From Streptomyces sclerotialus (GTDB taxonomy: Bacteria > Actinomycetota > Actinomycetes > Streptomycetales > Streptomycetaceae), in assembly GCA_000719105.1 (NCBI GenBank), contig JODX01000031.1, forward strand, positions 1 through 56,371: DNA of 56,371 nucleotides, written 5' to 3'. The notes under the pieces were generated by a model, which was not told the DNA's origin, searched no databases, and was given only the letters and a program-made list of their open reading frames with translations. The first letter of the stretch is position 1; every line of letters starts with the position of its first letter. Positions 49,476 to 56,371 of the stretch are shown here, in pieces. The translations under genes were made by a program, and so were the position numbers.

Positions 49476-49929
49476 CCTTTCGCTCCCTGACTCGACCGAC
49501 GGGGCGACGGAGCCTGCCGCGGGGCCAGGGCGGTGCTCATGCCGTCGATCACCCGAGGGCGTCCGCGTTCCCCGCCGGCATGCGGTGCGGGACGCCCGTT
49601 GTGTCGTCCTTGTCTCCACTGTCTTCACTACACCGGCTGACCGTTCGGCGGCGTACGAAACCGCGAACCACCCGAACGCCGGGAACATGTCGCACGGCGT
49701 GAACGCGCCTCGTGTGGGTGCCCGTTTCGGGGGTAGGCGCACGAGCGCATCGCCACGCCAGCAGTGGCCGGCCCAGGCGTCATGACGTCGGGGGACGTGG
49801 CCGCGCCGGGTGGTGGCACCGCCGCGGCGGTCCCCGGTCACGGCGGCACCGCCCGCTGTTGTCGTGCGGTGCATCGAACACGGAGTCCGGGGTATCCGGA
49901 CCCGATCGGCGACGCCTGTGGAGGTAGTT
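49476..49929. other. 454-bp divergent intergenic region
   Basis: Between a leftward ATPase gene and the rightward STAS gene. It holds the SigB-type promoter at 49871-49895 and a GTGT-N15-GGGTAG near 49708-49732 that is a weaker match. No gene was recognised. Confidence 0.5.
49871..49895 (+). promoter_or_regulatory. SigB-type promoter of the STAS gene
   Basis: GCAT-N15-GGGTAT fits the SigB-family consensus GNNT-N14-16-GGGTAY exactly. The start would be near 49903, 27 bp before GTG 49930. Confidence 0.65.
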
Positions 49930-50346
49930 GTGTCAGTTGCCCAGAACCCCCTGTCGATCCATGTGACGGTGCCCCGGGAGGATGCCGTGCTGCTCACGGT
50001 CGAGGGCGATCTGGACATCGATACCGCGACCGAGTTGCAGCACCATCTGGCCAACCAGCTGCATCACGGCCGACGGCACTTCCTGCTGGATGTCTCGTCC
50101 GTGCCCTTCATGGACTCGTCCGGCATGAACATCATCCTCCGGGTGTACCAGGAGGCGCGGGACATCTCCGGCGGTGTGTACGTGATCAGGCCGACCTCCG
50201 CAGTGCGGCGGATCCTGGACCTCACCGGTGTCAGCATCACCGTGCCGACGGTGGACAGCGTCGAGGAGGCGCTGGCGCTGGTGGACTCCCGGCGGCCGGC
50301 CGAGCAGCCCGCGGAACCCGGCCAGGAGGAGCCGCCCGTCCGCTAG
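49930..50346 (+). CDS. anti-sigma factor antagonist (STAS domain, RsbV-like)
   Basis: A 138-residue single STAS-domain protein. VPFMDSSGMNIILRVYQEAR contains the conserved Ser that RsbW-type kinases phosphorylate; unphosphorylated, such proteins release the sigma factor. A short Glu/Pro-rich tail follows. GTG 49930 has GGAGGT at 4 nt. A consensus SigB-type promoter upstream suggests positive feedback: sigma activity makes more antagonist. Confidence 0.93.
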   Translation: MSVAQNPLSIHVTVPREDAVLLTVEGDLDIDTATELQHHLANQLHHGRRHFLLDVSSVPFMDSSGMNIILRVYQEARDISGGVYVIRPTSAVRRILDLTGVSITVPTVDSVEEALALVDSRRPAEQPAEPGQEEPPVR

Positions 50347-50568
50347 GCGCACCGCCGGACGGTGGACGTACCTCCGGACGGGCAGGCCACGTCCGTCGCG
50401 GGGGCGTCTGTCGTACTCAACGGCTCACCCGTGGCCAACAGTTGTCGTTTGACAACTATGGCCGCGAGGCAAGAAAGTGAGCGCGGTCAAGCGCGCGGAG
50501 GGGGTGTGGAATGTGCCGATCGGCGAAGCGGGGGTGCGCACCGCACCACGGCAGTGCGCGCACGGCGG

Positions 50569-51048
50569 TCAGGCGCTTCTCGCGCCGGAGACGTCGCCCT
50601 CCTCGTGGATCTGGGCCGCTGCGGTGGCGCAGAACGCCTCCAGTCCTTCCAGCAGCGCGGTCCGCTGCGCGCTCGGCATCTGCTCGAGCACGGACTTCAG
50701 CGCGCTCTCGCGCCGCGCCCGCAGTTCCTCCAGGAACGCCCGGCCGCGCCGGCTCAGCCGCAGCCGCAGTTCGCGGCGGCTGGCGGCGCTGGGCCCGCGC
50801 TCCACGAAGCCCACCGCCTGCAGACGGTCGCACAGCCGACTGGTGGACGGCGGCGTGGATCCCAGGGCGTCGGCGAGCGAGCGCAGATTGATGCCGTCAT
50901 GGTGTTCGAGGATGAACAGCACGCGGATCTGCGACGCCGATACCGGCGCCGTCGAGGCACGCCCCCACAAAACTTCCAGCAACTCCGCCGCCTCCGAGGT
51001 AACACGCGCCACCTCGTCCGGCCGGGGATGGGAGGTGGAAGGAGTCAC
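50569..51048 (-). CDS. MarR-family transcriptional regulator
   Basis: A 159-residue MarR protein. The winged helix reads ASQIRVLFILEHHDGINLRS, then LADALGSTPPSTSRLCDRLQ (recognition helix) and VGFVERGPSAASRRELRLRL (wing). GTG 51048 has GGAAGAG at 7 nt. It is divergent from the PP2C-type gene across 162 bp, the usual layout for a MarR regulator and its target, so it probably links an unknown signal to the stressosome region. Confidence 0.93.
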   Translation of the reverse strand: MTPSTSHPRPDEVARVTSEAAELLEVLWGRASTAPVSASQIRVLFILEHHDGINLRSLADALGSTPPSTSRLCDRLQAVGFVERGPSAASRRELRLRLSRRGRAFLEELRARRESALKSVLEQMPSAQRTALLEGLEAFCATAAAQIHEEGDVSGARSA

Positions 51049-51210
51049 GATCCCACTCTTCCAGGCTTCTCGGACAGTGTCAGCCCGCCGGGTCGGGCAG
51101 GTCACACCACGCACCATACGTCGACACAGATACAGAAACACCGGCAAGTGGCGTCCGCGAAGGTGCGGCCCCCCGGACGTCCTCGTGGAAAGAATGGCGT
51201 ATCCGACATC

Positions 51211-52383
51211 GTGAACAGATTAGTGGCGGTCGAGCGCGCCCTGCGCTCCGCACCTCCGGACCGGCTGGTGGAGGCGGTCCGTGAGGCGCTGTGCGGCGAC
51301 TACGCGGCGAAGGCCGTCGACCTCTTCATGGCCGACTACGGGCTCACCGTGCTCCGCTGCGTCTGTCCGCTCCCGGACCGGCCGGAGTCGCTGCCGGTGC
51401 ACGGCAGCCCGGCGGGGCGGGCCTTCGGCGCGCAGGAACCGTTCACCGAGGTGTGCGGCGACGGCCCGGTGCGGGTCCACCTCCCGGTCACCGTGCGCGG
51501 CGACCGGCTCGGGGTGCTGACGGTCACGATGGCCTCCGTCGAGCAGGCCGAGGAGTCCCGGGCCGAGCTGGCGGAGGTGGCCCAGGTCCTGGCGCACGAG
51601 ATCGTCGTCGCGGAACGGGATACCGACCTGTACCTCCGGGCCCGGCGCGAGGACCGCCTCACGCTGGCGGCGGAGATGCAGTGGCAGCTGCTGCCGGGAC
51701 GTGCCTCCGCGCGCGCGGAGTACGCTCTCGGGGCCCAGCTGGAGCCCGCGTACGCCATCTTCGGTGACAACTTCGACTGGTCCGCGAGCGCCGACCGCCT
51801 GATGCTGTACATCACCAACGGCATGGGCGAGGGCATCGAGGCCGCGCTGCTGACCAGCCTCGGGATCAACGCTTTGCGCAACGCGCGGCGCGCCGGCATC
51901 CCCATCGCCGACCAGGCGGCCCTCGCCGACCAGGCGATCCACGCCCACTACCGGGGCGACGCCTATCTGTCGGTGCTCCTGCTCGACCTCGACCTGGTCA
52001 CCGGCCGGCTGCGGGTCGTCGACGCCGGCTCGCCGAGGATGCTGCGGCTGCGCAACCGGTCCGTCACCCACGTGGACTTCGAGGCACAGCTCCCGCTCGG
52101 CATGTTCGAGGAGACCGACTACGTCGCCCAGGAGGTCCGGGTGGAGCCCGGCGACCGGCTGGTCTTCGTCAGCGACGGGGTGTACGGGGTCTCGGGGCCG
52201 GGCGGGGAGCGGTACGGGGACAGCGCGCTGGCCCGGGCCATCGTCTCCACCAGCCTGCTCCCCGCCGCGGAGGTGCCCGGCGCCGTGCTCAGAGAGCTCT
52301 CCGGCCACCGCGGCTCGCCCGTGCCCGACGACGACGCGCTGGTGCTCTGTCTGGACTGGTTCGGGCGGCCCGGTCCGCAGTAG
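51211..52383 (+). CDS. GAF-like/PP2C (SpoIIE-type) phosphatase with altered metal site
   Basis: A 390-residue protein. About residues 1-130 form a GAF-like sensor and 150-385 a PP2M/SpoIIE phosphatase that would dephosphorylate STAS proteins. FGDNFDWSAS (184-193) keeps the first metal Asp pair, and PDDDALVLCLD near the end keeps the last. The central motif, normally DxMGHG, is TNGMGEG (202-208): the Asp is replaced by Asn and the His by Glu. Activity may be weak or the protein may only bind substrate. GTG 51211 has no good Shine-Dalgarno. Confidence 0.85.
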   Translation: MNRLVAVERALRSAPPDRLVEAVREALCGDYAAKAVDLFMADYGLTVLRCVCPLPDRPESLPVHGSPAGRAFGAQEPFTEVCGDGPVRVHLPVTVRGDRLGVLTVTMASVEQAEESRAELAEVAQVLAHEIVVAERDTDLYLRARREDRLTLAAEMQWQLLPGRASARAEYALGAQLEPAYAIFGDNFDWSASADRLMLYITNGMGEGIEAALLTSLGINALRNARRAGIPIADQAALADQAIHAHYRGDAYLSVLLLDLDLVTGRLRVVDAGSPRMLRLRNRSVTHVDFEAQLPLGMFEETDYVAQEVRVEPGDRLVFVSDGVYGVSGPGGERYGDSALARAIVSTSLLPAAEVPGAVLRELSGHRGSPVPDDDALVLCLDWFGRPGPQ

Positions 52384-52425
52384 AACGTGATCGTCCGATA
52401 TGGATCATGGAGGGGTACACCGGTG

Positions 52426-52453
52426 TTGTCCGGCTCCGACGGGTGTCTACAGT
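52426..52453 (+). promoter_or_regulatory. promoter of the stressosome operon
   Basis: TTGTCC (52426-52431) and TACAGT (52448-52453), 16 nt apart. A GGGTAC word at 52413-52418 is SigB-like, but its -35 does not fit. The operon start is at 52539, after GAGGAG. Confidence 0.5.
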
Positions 52454-52538
52454 TGTCGGGCGGCAAGAAAGAGTTCGACCACCGACGAGTGCCGTCCGTA
52501 CGGAGCGGACCGGCCCCCGCACCTGAGGAGTGAAGTAC

Positions 52539-53438
52539 GTGCCGGAGCAGGAAGCGACAGCACAGCACGGACCGCCGACCCAGGAGGTCACGGACTTCCT
52601 GCACCGGCGCCGCGAACAGATCGCCCAGCGCTGGGCCGACGCGGCGCTCTTCCGCACCGTCTTCACGGTCTCGCGGGACGAGGCCGCGGAGGCCGGCCGG
52701 GCCGTCGTGGAGGCGCTGGCCGCCGTGGCCGCCACCCGGCGCATCGAGGACCCGGAGGCCGACGGCTTCGCGGTGGTGCGCGACCAGCTCGCCCGGACGG
52801 CGGCGGCCCGGTCCCGCGCCGGCTACACCACCAGCCAGATCTCCCTCGAGGTCGACGCCCTGCGCGGACCCGCCGAGGAGCTGCTGGTCGCCGACCTGTC
52901 CGACCGGCCCGCCGAGTACGTACGGGACTGCGTCACGGCCTTCACCGTGCTGATGGGCACGCTGCGCCTGGTCGTCCTGGAGACGTCGCTGAGTGCCGGG
53001 CGGGAGCTGATCGACCGGCAGCGCCTGCAGCTGCTCGAGGTCGCCACGCCGGTGATCCAGCTCTGGAAGGGCGTCGTCGCCGTACCGCTGATCGGCACCC
53101 TCGACAGCGCCCGCAGCCAGGTCGTGATGGAGACGCTGCTGGACACCGTCGTCGAGCAGCGCGCCCGGTTCGCCATCCTCGACATCACCGGTGTGCCGAC
53201 GGTCGACTCCCTCGTCGCCCAGCACCTGCTGAAGACCGTCGCCGCGGCCCGGCTGATGGGAGCGGAGTGCATCATCTCCGGCATCCGGCCCGCCATCGCG
53301 CAGACCATCGTCCACCTGGGCATCGACCTGAGCTCGGTGATGACGCGGGCGAGCCTCTCGGACGCCCTGGCCTACGCCCTGCGGGAGCTGGGCACGGACA
53401 TCGTGGCGCACGTGCCGGGCGGTGCGGAGTCCCGGTGA
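52539..53438 (+). CDS. rsbR: RsbR-like stressosome protein
   Basis: A 299-residue RsbR-type protein. Residues 1 to about 150 are a helical N-terminal sensor (FLHRRREQIAQRWADAALFR, GYTTSQISLEVDALRG). Residues about 165-285 are a STAS domain with LDITGVPTVDSLVAQHLLKT, where B. subtilis RsbR has its regulatory phosphorylation site, then AECIISGIRPAIAQTIVHLG. RsbR and RsbS form the stressosome scaffold that traps RsbT. GTG 52539 follows GAGGAG at 8 nt. Its stop overlaps rsbS by 4 bp. Confidence 0.92.
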   Translation: MPEQEATAQHGPPTQEVTDFLHRRREQIAQRWADAALFRTVFTVSRDEAAEAGRAVVEALAAVAATRRIEDPEADGFAVVRDQLARTAAARSRAGYTTSQISLEVDALRGPAEELLVADLSDRPAEYVRDCVTAFTVLMGTLRLVVLETSLSAGRELIDRQRLQLLEVATPVIQLWKGVVAVPLIGTLDSARSQVVMETLLDTVVEQRARFAILDITGVPTVDSLVAQHLLKTVAAARLMGAECIISGIRPAIAQTIVHLGIDLSSVMTRASLSDALAYALRELGTDIVAHVPGGAESR

Positions 53439-53854
53439 CCGGCCCCATCCCCACCCCGTACGGGGGCACCGTGCCCGTGCTCCGGCTCGGGCACGTGCTG
53501 CTCGTCACCTTCCAGGGCGACCTGCACGACAGCCAGGCCGAACAGCTCCAGCAGGACATCAGCGAGGCCGCCGCCGACAACCGGATCAGCGGTGTGGTCC
53601 TCGACCTGTCCGGCGTGGAGATCGTCGACTCGTTCCTGGGCCGGGTGATCGGCGACATCGCGGCCAAGACGCGGCTCCTGGCCGCGGAGACCGTGGTGGC
53701 CGGCATGCGGCCCGCCGTGGCGATCACTCTGGTGGAGCTGGGCCTGACCCTGCCGGGACTGCGCACCGCGCTCAGCACCGAGCAGGCCATGCACCTCCTC
53801 GACCACGCCTCCGTCTCCCCCCGGCCCGGGCGCACACGCCAGGAGAGTCCCTGA
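53435..53854 (+). CDS. rsbS: RsbS-like STAS protein
   Basis: A 139-residue single STAS domain. LDLSGVEIVDSFLGRVIGDI is the RsbS signature with the Ser phosphorylated by RsbT, and AGMRPAVAITLVELGLTLPG follows as in B. subtilis RsbS. It starts with GTGA overlapping rsbR and ends 1 bp into rsbT. Unphosphorylated RsbS should hold RsbT inactive in the stressosome. Confidence 0.94.
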   Translation: MTGPIPTPYGGTVPVLRLGHVLLVTFQGDLHDSQAEQLQQDISEAAADNRISGVVLDLSGVEIVDSFLGRVIGDIAAKTRLLAAETVVAGMRPAVAITLVELGLTLPGLRTALSTEQAMHLLDHASVSPRPGRTRQESP

Positions 53855-54294
53855 TGCAGACAGCCGGCGGTGTCTCCGCCTGCCTGCCGATCCACTCGGA
53901 TCTCGATCTGGTGTGGGTACGGCAGCATGTGCGGCAGGCCGCTGCCCAGCTCGGCTTCGGGCTGGTGGCACAGACGAAGCTGGTCACCGCGGCCAGCGAA
54001 CTCGCCCGCAACACCCTCGTCCACGGGGGCGGCGGCGAGATGGAGTGCGCACCGGTGAGCAGGGCCGGTGTGCAGGGCATGCGCCTCGTCTTCCGCGACG
54101 AGGGGCCGGGCATCGCCGACCTCGACCTGGCCCTGCGCGACGGCTACACCTCCGGCGACGGCCTGGGCATGGGGCTGGGCGGTGCCCGCCGCCTGGTCCA
54201 CGAGTTCGGGATCGACAGCAGCCCCGGCACGGGCACCACCGTGACGGTGACGTCGTGGATCTCCGGGCCGCCGCGGCCGCGCGAGGAGCCGTGA
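53854..54294 (+). CDS. rsbT: RsbT-like serine/threonine kinase
   Basis: A 146-residue GHKL kinase. N-box ASELARNTLVHGGGG (N53), G1 DEGPGI, and lid SGDGLGMGLGGARRL, with the RsbT-type end SSPGTGTTVTV. It phosphorylates RsbR and RsbS under stress, leaves the complex and switches on a phosphatase. It overlaps rsbS and the next gene by 1 bp each, so all are co-translated. Confidence 0.94.
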   Translation: MQTAGGVSACLPIHSDLDLVWVRQHVRQAAAQLGFGLVAQTKLVTAASELARNTLVHGGGGEMECAPVSRAGVQGMRLVFRDEGPGIADLDLALRDGYTSGDGLGMGLGGARRLVHEFGIDSSPGTGTTVTVTSWISGPPRPREEP

Positions 54295-55364
54295 TGCCGC
54301 GCGTCTGGGAGATCCCCGTGCACGACTCGACCCGCGTACGGGACGTGCGCGTGGCCACCGAGGCCGCGGCCGCCCAGGCGGGTCTCGACGACGACCGCAC
54401 CGCGAGCGCCGCGCTGGTGGCCACCGAACTCGCCACCAATCTGCTCAAGCACGCGGACGGCGGTCAGGTCCTGCTGGACACGGTGCGCTCCCCCCTGGCG
54501 GCCGACAGCGGTGCGGGGCCCGCGCTGGTGCAGATCGTCGCGGTGGACCACGGCCCGGGCATCCGCGACGTGCCGGCCGCGCTGCGGGACGGTTTCTCCA
54601 CGACGTCCTCGCTGGGCGCGGGTCTCGGCACCTGCCGGCGCATCGCGGACGACTTCGACCTGCACAGCATCCCGGGGCGCGGCACCGTCGCCATGGCACG
54701 CGTCGGCGCACGCAAGGGCCGCTCCCCCGCCCCGGACCACGGCGACCGCTTCCCGGTGCGGGCCGGCGGCGTCAACATCCCCTTCGCCCACGCCGAGCAC
54801 TCGGGGGACGCCTGGGCATGGATCCGCTCGGGCGACCTGCTGACGCTGATGCTGGCCGACGGTCTGGGCCACGGCCCGGAGGCGGCACGCGCCTCCTCGG
54901 CCGCCGTGGACGAACTGCACCGCTCGCCCCGGCTCCCGCCGGCGGAGCTGCTGCGGCGGCTGGACGGCCCGCTGCGCGACACCCGGGGCGCGGCCGTGGC
55001 CGTGGCCCAGCTCGACGTCCGGGCCGGACGGCTGTCCTTCGCGGGCGTCGGGAACATCGGCGCCCGGCTGCGCACCGGTGACAGCTGGAAGCCCCTGCTC
55101 TCCCGTCCCGGGATCGTCGGCGCCCACCGGCCGGCGAGCCTGCCCCAGCACCAGGTGGGGTGGGAGGGCGACTGCCTGCTGGTCCTGCACAGCGACGGCC
55201 TGCCGAGCCGCTGGAGCCCGGGTCCGGCCGCATACACCCCTTTCCTCGACCCCGCTGTGATCGCCGCCGCCCTCGTGCGGGACGCGAGCAGCCCCGCCCG
55301 GCCGGTACGCGACGACACCGCCGTCGCCGTACTGAGCCCCTCCCCGCCGGACCCCGCCATATGA
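54294..55364 (+). CDS. GHKL ATPase fused to SpoIIE/PP2C phosphatase (RsbX-like)
   Basis: A 356-residue two-domain protein. Residues 1-140 are an RsbT/RsbW-like ATPase (TELATNLLKHADGG; VDHGPGI; SLGAGLGTCRRIADDF). Residues about 150-350 are a PP2C phosphatase of RsbX type (SGDAWAW; LADGLGHGPEAARAS; late DDTAVAVLS), with the metal Asp172 and Asp189 present. It follows rsbT in the position of rsbX. One chain therefore carries both a kinase-like and a phosphatase domain, and may reset phosphorylated RsbS/RsbR. Confidence 0.92.
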   Translation: MPRVWEIPVHDSTRVRDVRVATEAAAAQAGLDDDRTASAALVATELATNLLKHADGGQVLLDTVRSPLAADSGAGPALVQIVAVDHGPGIRDVPAALRDGFSTTSSLGAGLGTCRRIADDFDLHSIPGRGTVAMARVGARKGRSPAPDHGDRFPVRAGGVNIPFAHAEHSGDAWAWIRSGDLLTLMLADGLGHGPEAARASSAAVDELHRSPRLPPAELLRRLDGPLRDTRGAAVAVAQLDVRAGRLSFAGVGNIGARLRTGDSWKPLLSRPGIVGAHRPASLPQHQVGWEGDCLLVLHSDGLPSRWSPGPAAYTPFLDPAVIAAALVRDASSPARPVRDDTAVAVLSPSPPDPAI

Positions 55365-56371
55365 CCCGCACCTGGCATGTCAGCACCGTCACCGACGCCG
55401 CGCGCGCCCGTATCGCCGCGGCCCGGCTGGCCACCGCGCACGGGGTGAGCGCCGTGGAGCGCGCCCGGCTGGTCAGCGCGCTCACCGGGCAGCTGCGGCA
55501 GTGCCTCACCAAGGGGGGCTCCTGGCGGCTCGGCGTGGAGACGACGTTCTCGCCGGGCGGGGGCGGCCGGCTGGACTTCGAGATGACGCCGGAGAAGCGC
55601 CCGGCGGGCGACCGGCAGCCGCCCTGGCACCTGACCGTCGCCTGCCCCGAGGACGGCGGCGACGGCGCCGAGCATGTGGCGGACGACCCGGCGTCGCTCG
55701 CGGAGGCCCTGTTCGGCGCCGACGAGGACGCGGCTCTGGTGCTGGAGCGACTCGACGAGCAGGAGCGGCTGGTCGCCTTCCACCGTGAGGAGCTGCACCA
55801 GACCAACCAGGGCGTCCTCGCCCTGCACGCCGAGCTCGACGCCGCCGGGCGTGCGCAGCGCGAACTCTTCGCGGCCGAGCAGCGCGCCCGCAAGGAGGCC
55901 GAGAACGCGCGCGGCCGGCTGACCTTCCTGGCCGACGCCAGCGCCGCCCTGAACGCCTCCCTGGACCACAACGCGATCGTGCGGCTGCTGCCCACCCTGC
56001 TGGTGCCCCGGTACGCCCACACCGTCGACGTGTGGCTGTTCGACGAGGACGACAAGGAGGGGGCCGACAGGCGCCCGAGCGGTCCGCGTCCGGCCGCCGC
56101 CGTCCTCGCGGCGCGCAGCGGCCGGCCCCAGTACGCGGCCGACCACCCCGGCGGTCTGCCCGGCGTCGACGACCAGCCCCCGTCCGCGCTCGATCCCGGC
56201 CGGCCCCTGCTGTGCATCCCGCTGCTGACCCGGCGGGCTCCGCTGGGCGTGCTGACGCTGTCGCCGCACGACGAGCGCTGGGACGCCGACGACGCCGTGA
56301 TGCTGATCGAGCTCGCCCGGCGGGCCAGCATCGCGCTGGACAACGCCAAGCGCTTCGAGCACAACCGGGAC
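55361..56371 (+). CDS. coiled-coil/GAF sensor protein, probably PP2C phosphatase (3' end beyond window)
   Basis: 337 codons are visible, open to the window edge. About residues 1-115 resemble a degenerate GHKL-like module; 120-190 are a charged coiled coil (LERLDEQERLVAFHREELHQ, AEQRARKEAENARGRL); from about 195 there is a GAF domain (FLADASAALNASLDHNAIVR ... LGVLTLSPHDERWDADDAVM ... RRASIALDNAKRF). In Streptomyces this layout usually ends in a SpoIIE phosphatase, the expected RsbU-like output of RsbT. It overlaps the preceding stop by 4 bp. Confidence 0.85.
   Translation, partial: MTRTWHVSTVTDAARARIAAARLATAHGVSAVERARLVSALTGQLRQCLTKGGSWRLGVETTFSPGGGGRLDFEMTPEKRPAGDRQPPWHLTVACPEDGGDGAEHVADDPASLAEALFGADEDAALVLERLDEQERLVAFHREELHQTNQGVLALHAELDAAGRAQRELFAAEQRARKEAENARGRLTFLADASAALNASLDHNAIVRLLPTLLVPRYAHTVDVWLFDEDDKEGADRRPSGPRPAAAVLAARSGRPQYAADHPGGLPGVDDQPPSALDPGRPLLCIPLLTRRAPLGVLTLSPHDERWDADDAVMLIELARRASIALDNAKRFEHNRD

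Overview
The window is high-GC actinobacterial DNA and almost certainly Streptomyces. The evidence is the G/C third-position bias, many GTG starts, 4-bp ATGA/GTGA gene overlaps, an SsgA-like sporulation protein, a DUF5133 protein, SigB-type sigma factors and many SpoIIAB/RsbW-type ATPases. It falls into two unlike halves that meet inside one chimeric gene near position 36,240.

Left half (1 to about 36,240): an accessory catabolic region. A rightward group (enoyl-CoA hydratase-like protein, cytochrome P450, 3Fe-4S ferredoxin) converges on a long leftward series. Read in transcription order, that series is: Baeyer-Villiger-type flavin monooxygenase (23.5-21.7 kb, own terminator); dipeptide/opine-type ABC importer (21.4-15.7 kb: two permeases, lipoprotein, two ATPases); CoA ligase (15.6-14.0); then a tight run of CaiB CoA-transferase, DUF35 protein, thiolase-like protein, aldehyde dehydrogenase, amidohydrolase, SDR, second P450, F420-type reductase, TetR regulator and two aminoglycoside-phosphotransferase-fold kinases (13.9-2.9). 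This reads as import, CoA activation, oxidation and side-chain cleavage of an unidentified lipophilic, possibly terpenoid or steroid-like, carboxylic acid. Three promoter regions share the palindrome AGAA-N5-TTCT, consistent with one regulon. From 23.6 to 36 kb come a lipoprotein SMP-30-like lactonase, TetR regulators, a TauD oxygenase/SnoaL-like/LLM oxidoreductase trio, an amidase, a decayed ABC importer operon (30.8-32.8 kb), a hotdog protein with a CoA ligase, and another TetR.

Junction: the gene at 35.7-38.9 kb encodes an LAL-type ATP-binding regulator that has lost its LuxR helix-turn-helix and is fused in frame to the C-terminal membrane half of an MFS transporter. This is probably a rearrangement scar where the accessory region meets resident chromosome.

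Right half (about 38.9 kb to end): a secreted TfCut2/PETase-like cutinase, then a dense stress-signalling region. It holds a STAS-ANTAR protein, a small winged-helix regulator, five RsbW/RsbT-type ATPases, two divergent SigB-family sigma factors, an anti-anti-sigma factor with a SigB-type promoter, PRC-barrel and DUF2267 stress proteins, a MarR/PP2C pair, and an RsbR-RsbS-RsbT-ATPase/phosphatase stressosome operon that continues past the window end. Together these form a partner-switching network controlling SigB-type sigma factors.

No rRNA, convincing tRNA, CRISPR array or intact insertion sequence was seen. Functions rest on motifs read by eye; substrates and regulator-site pairings are inference.
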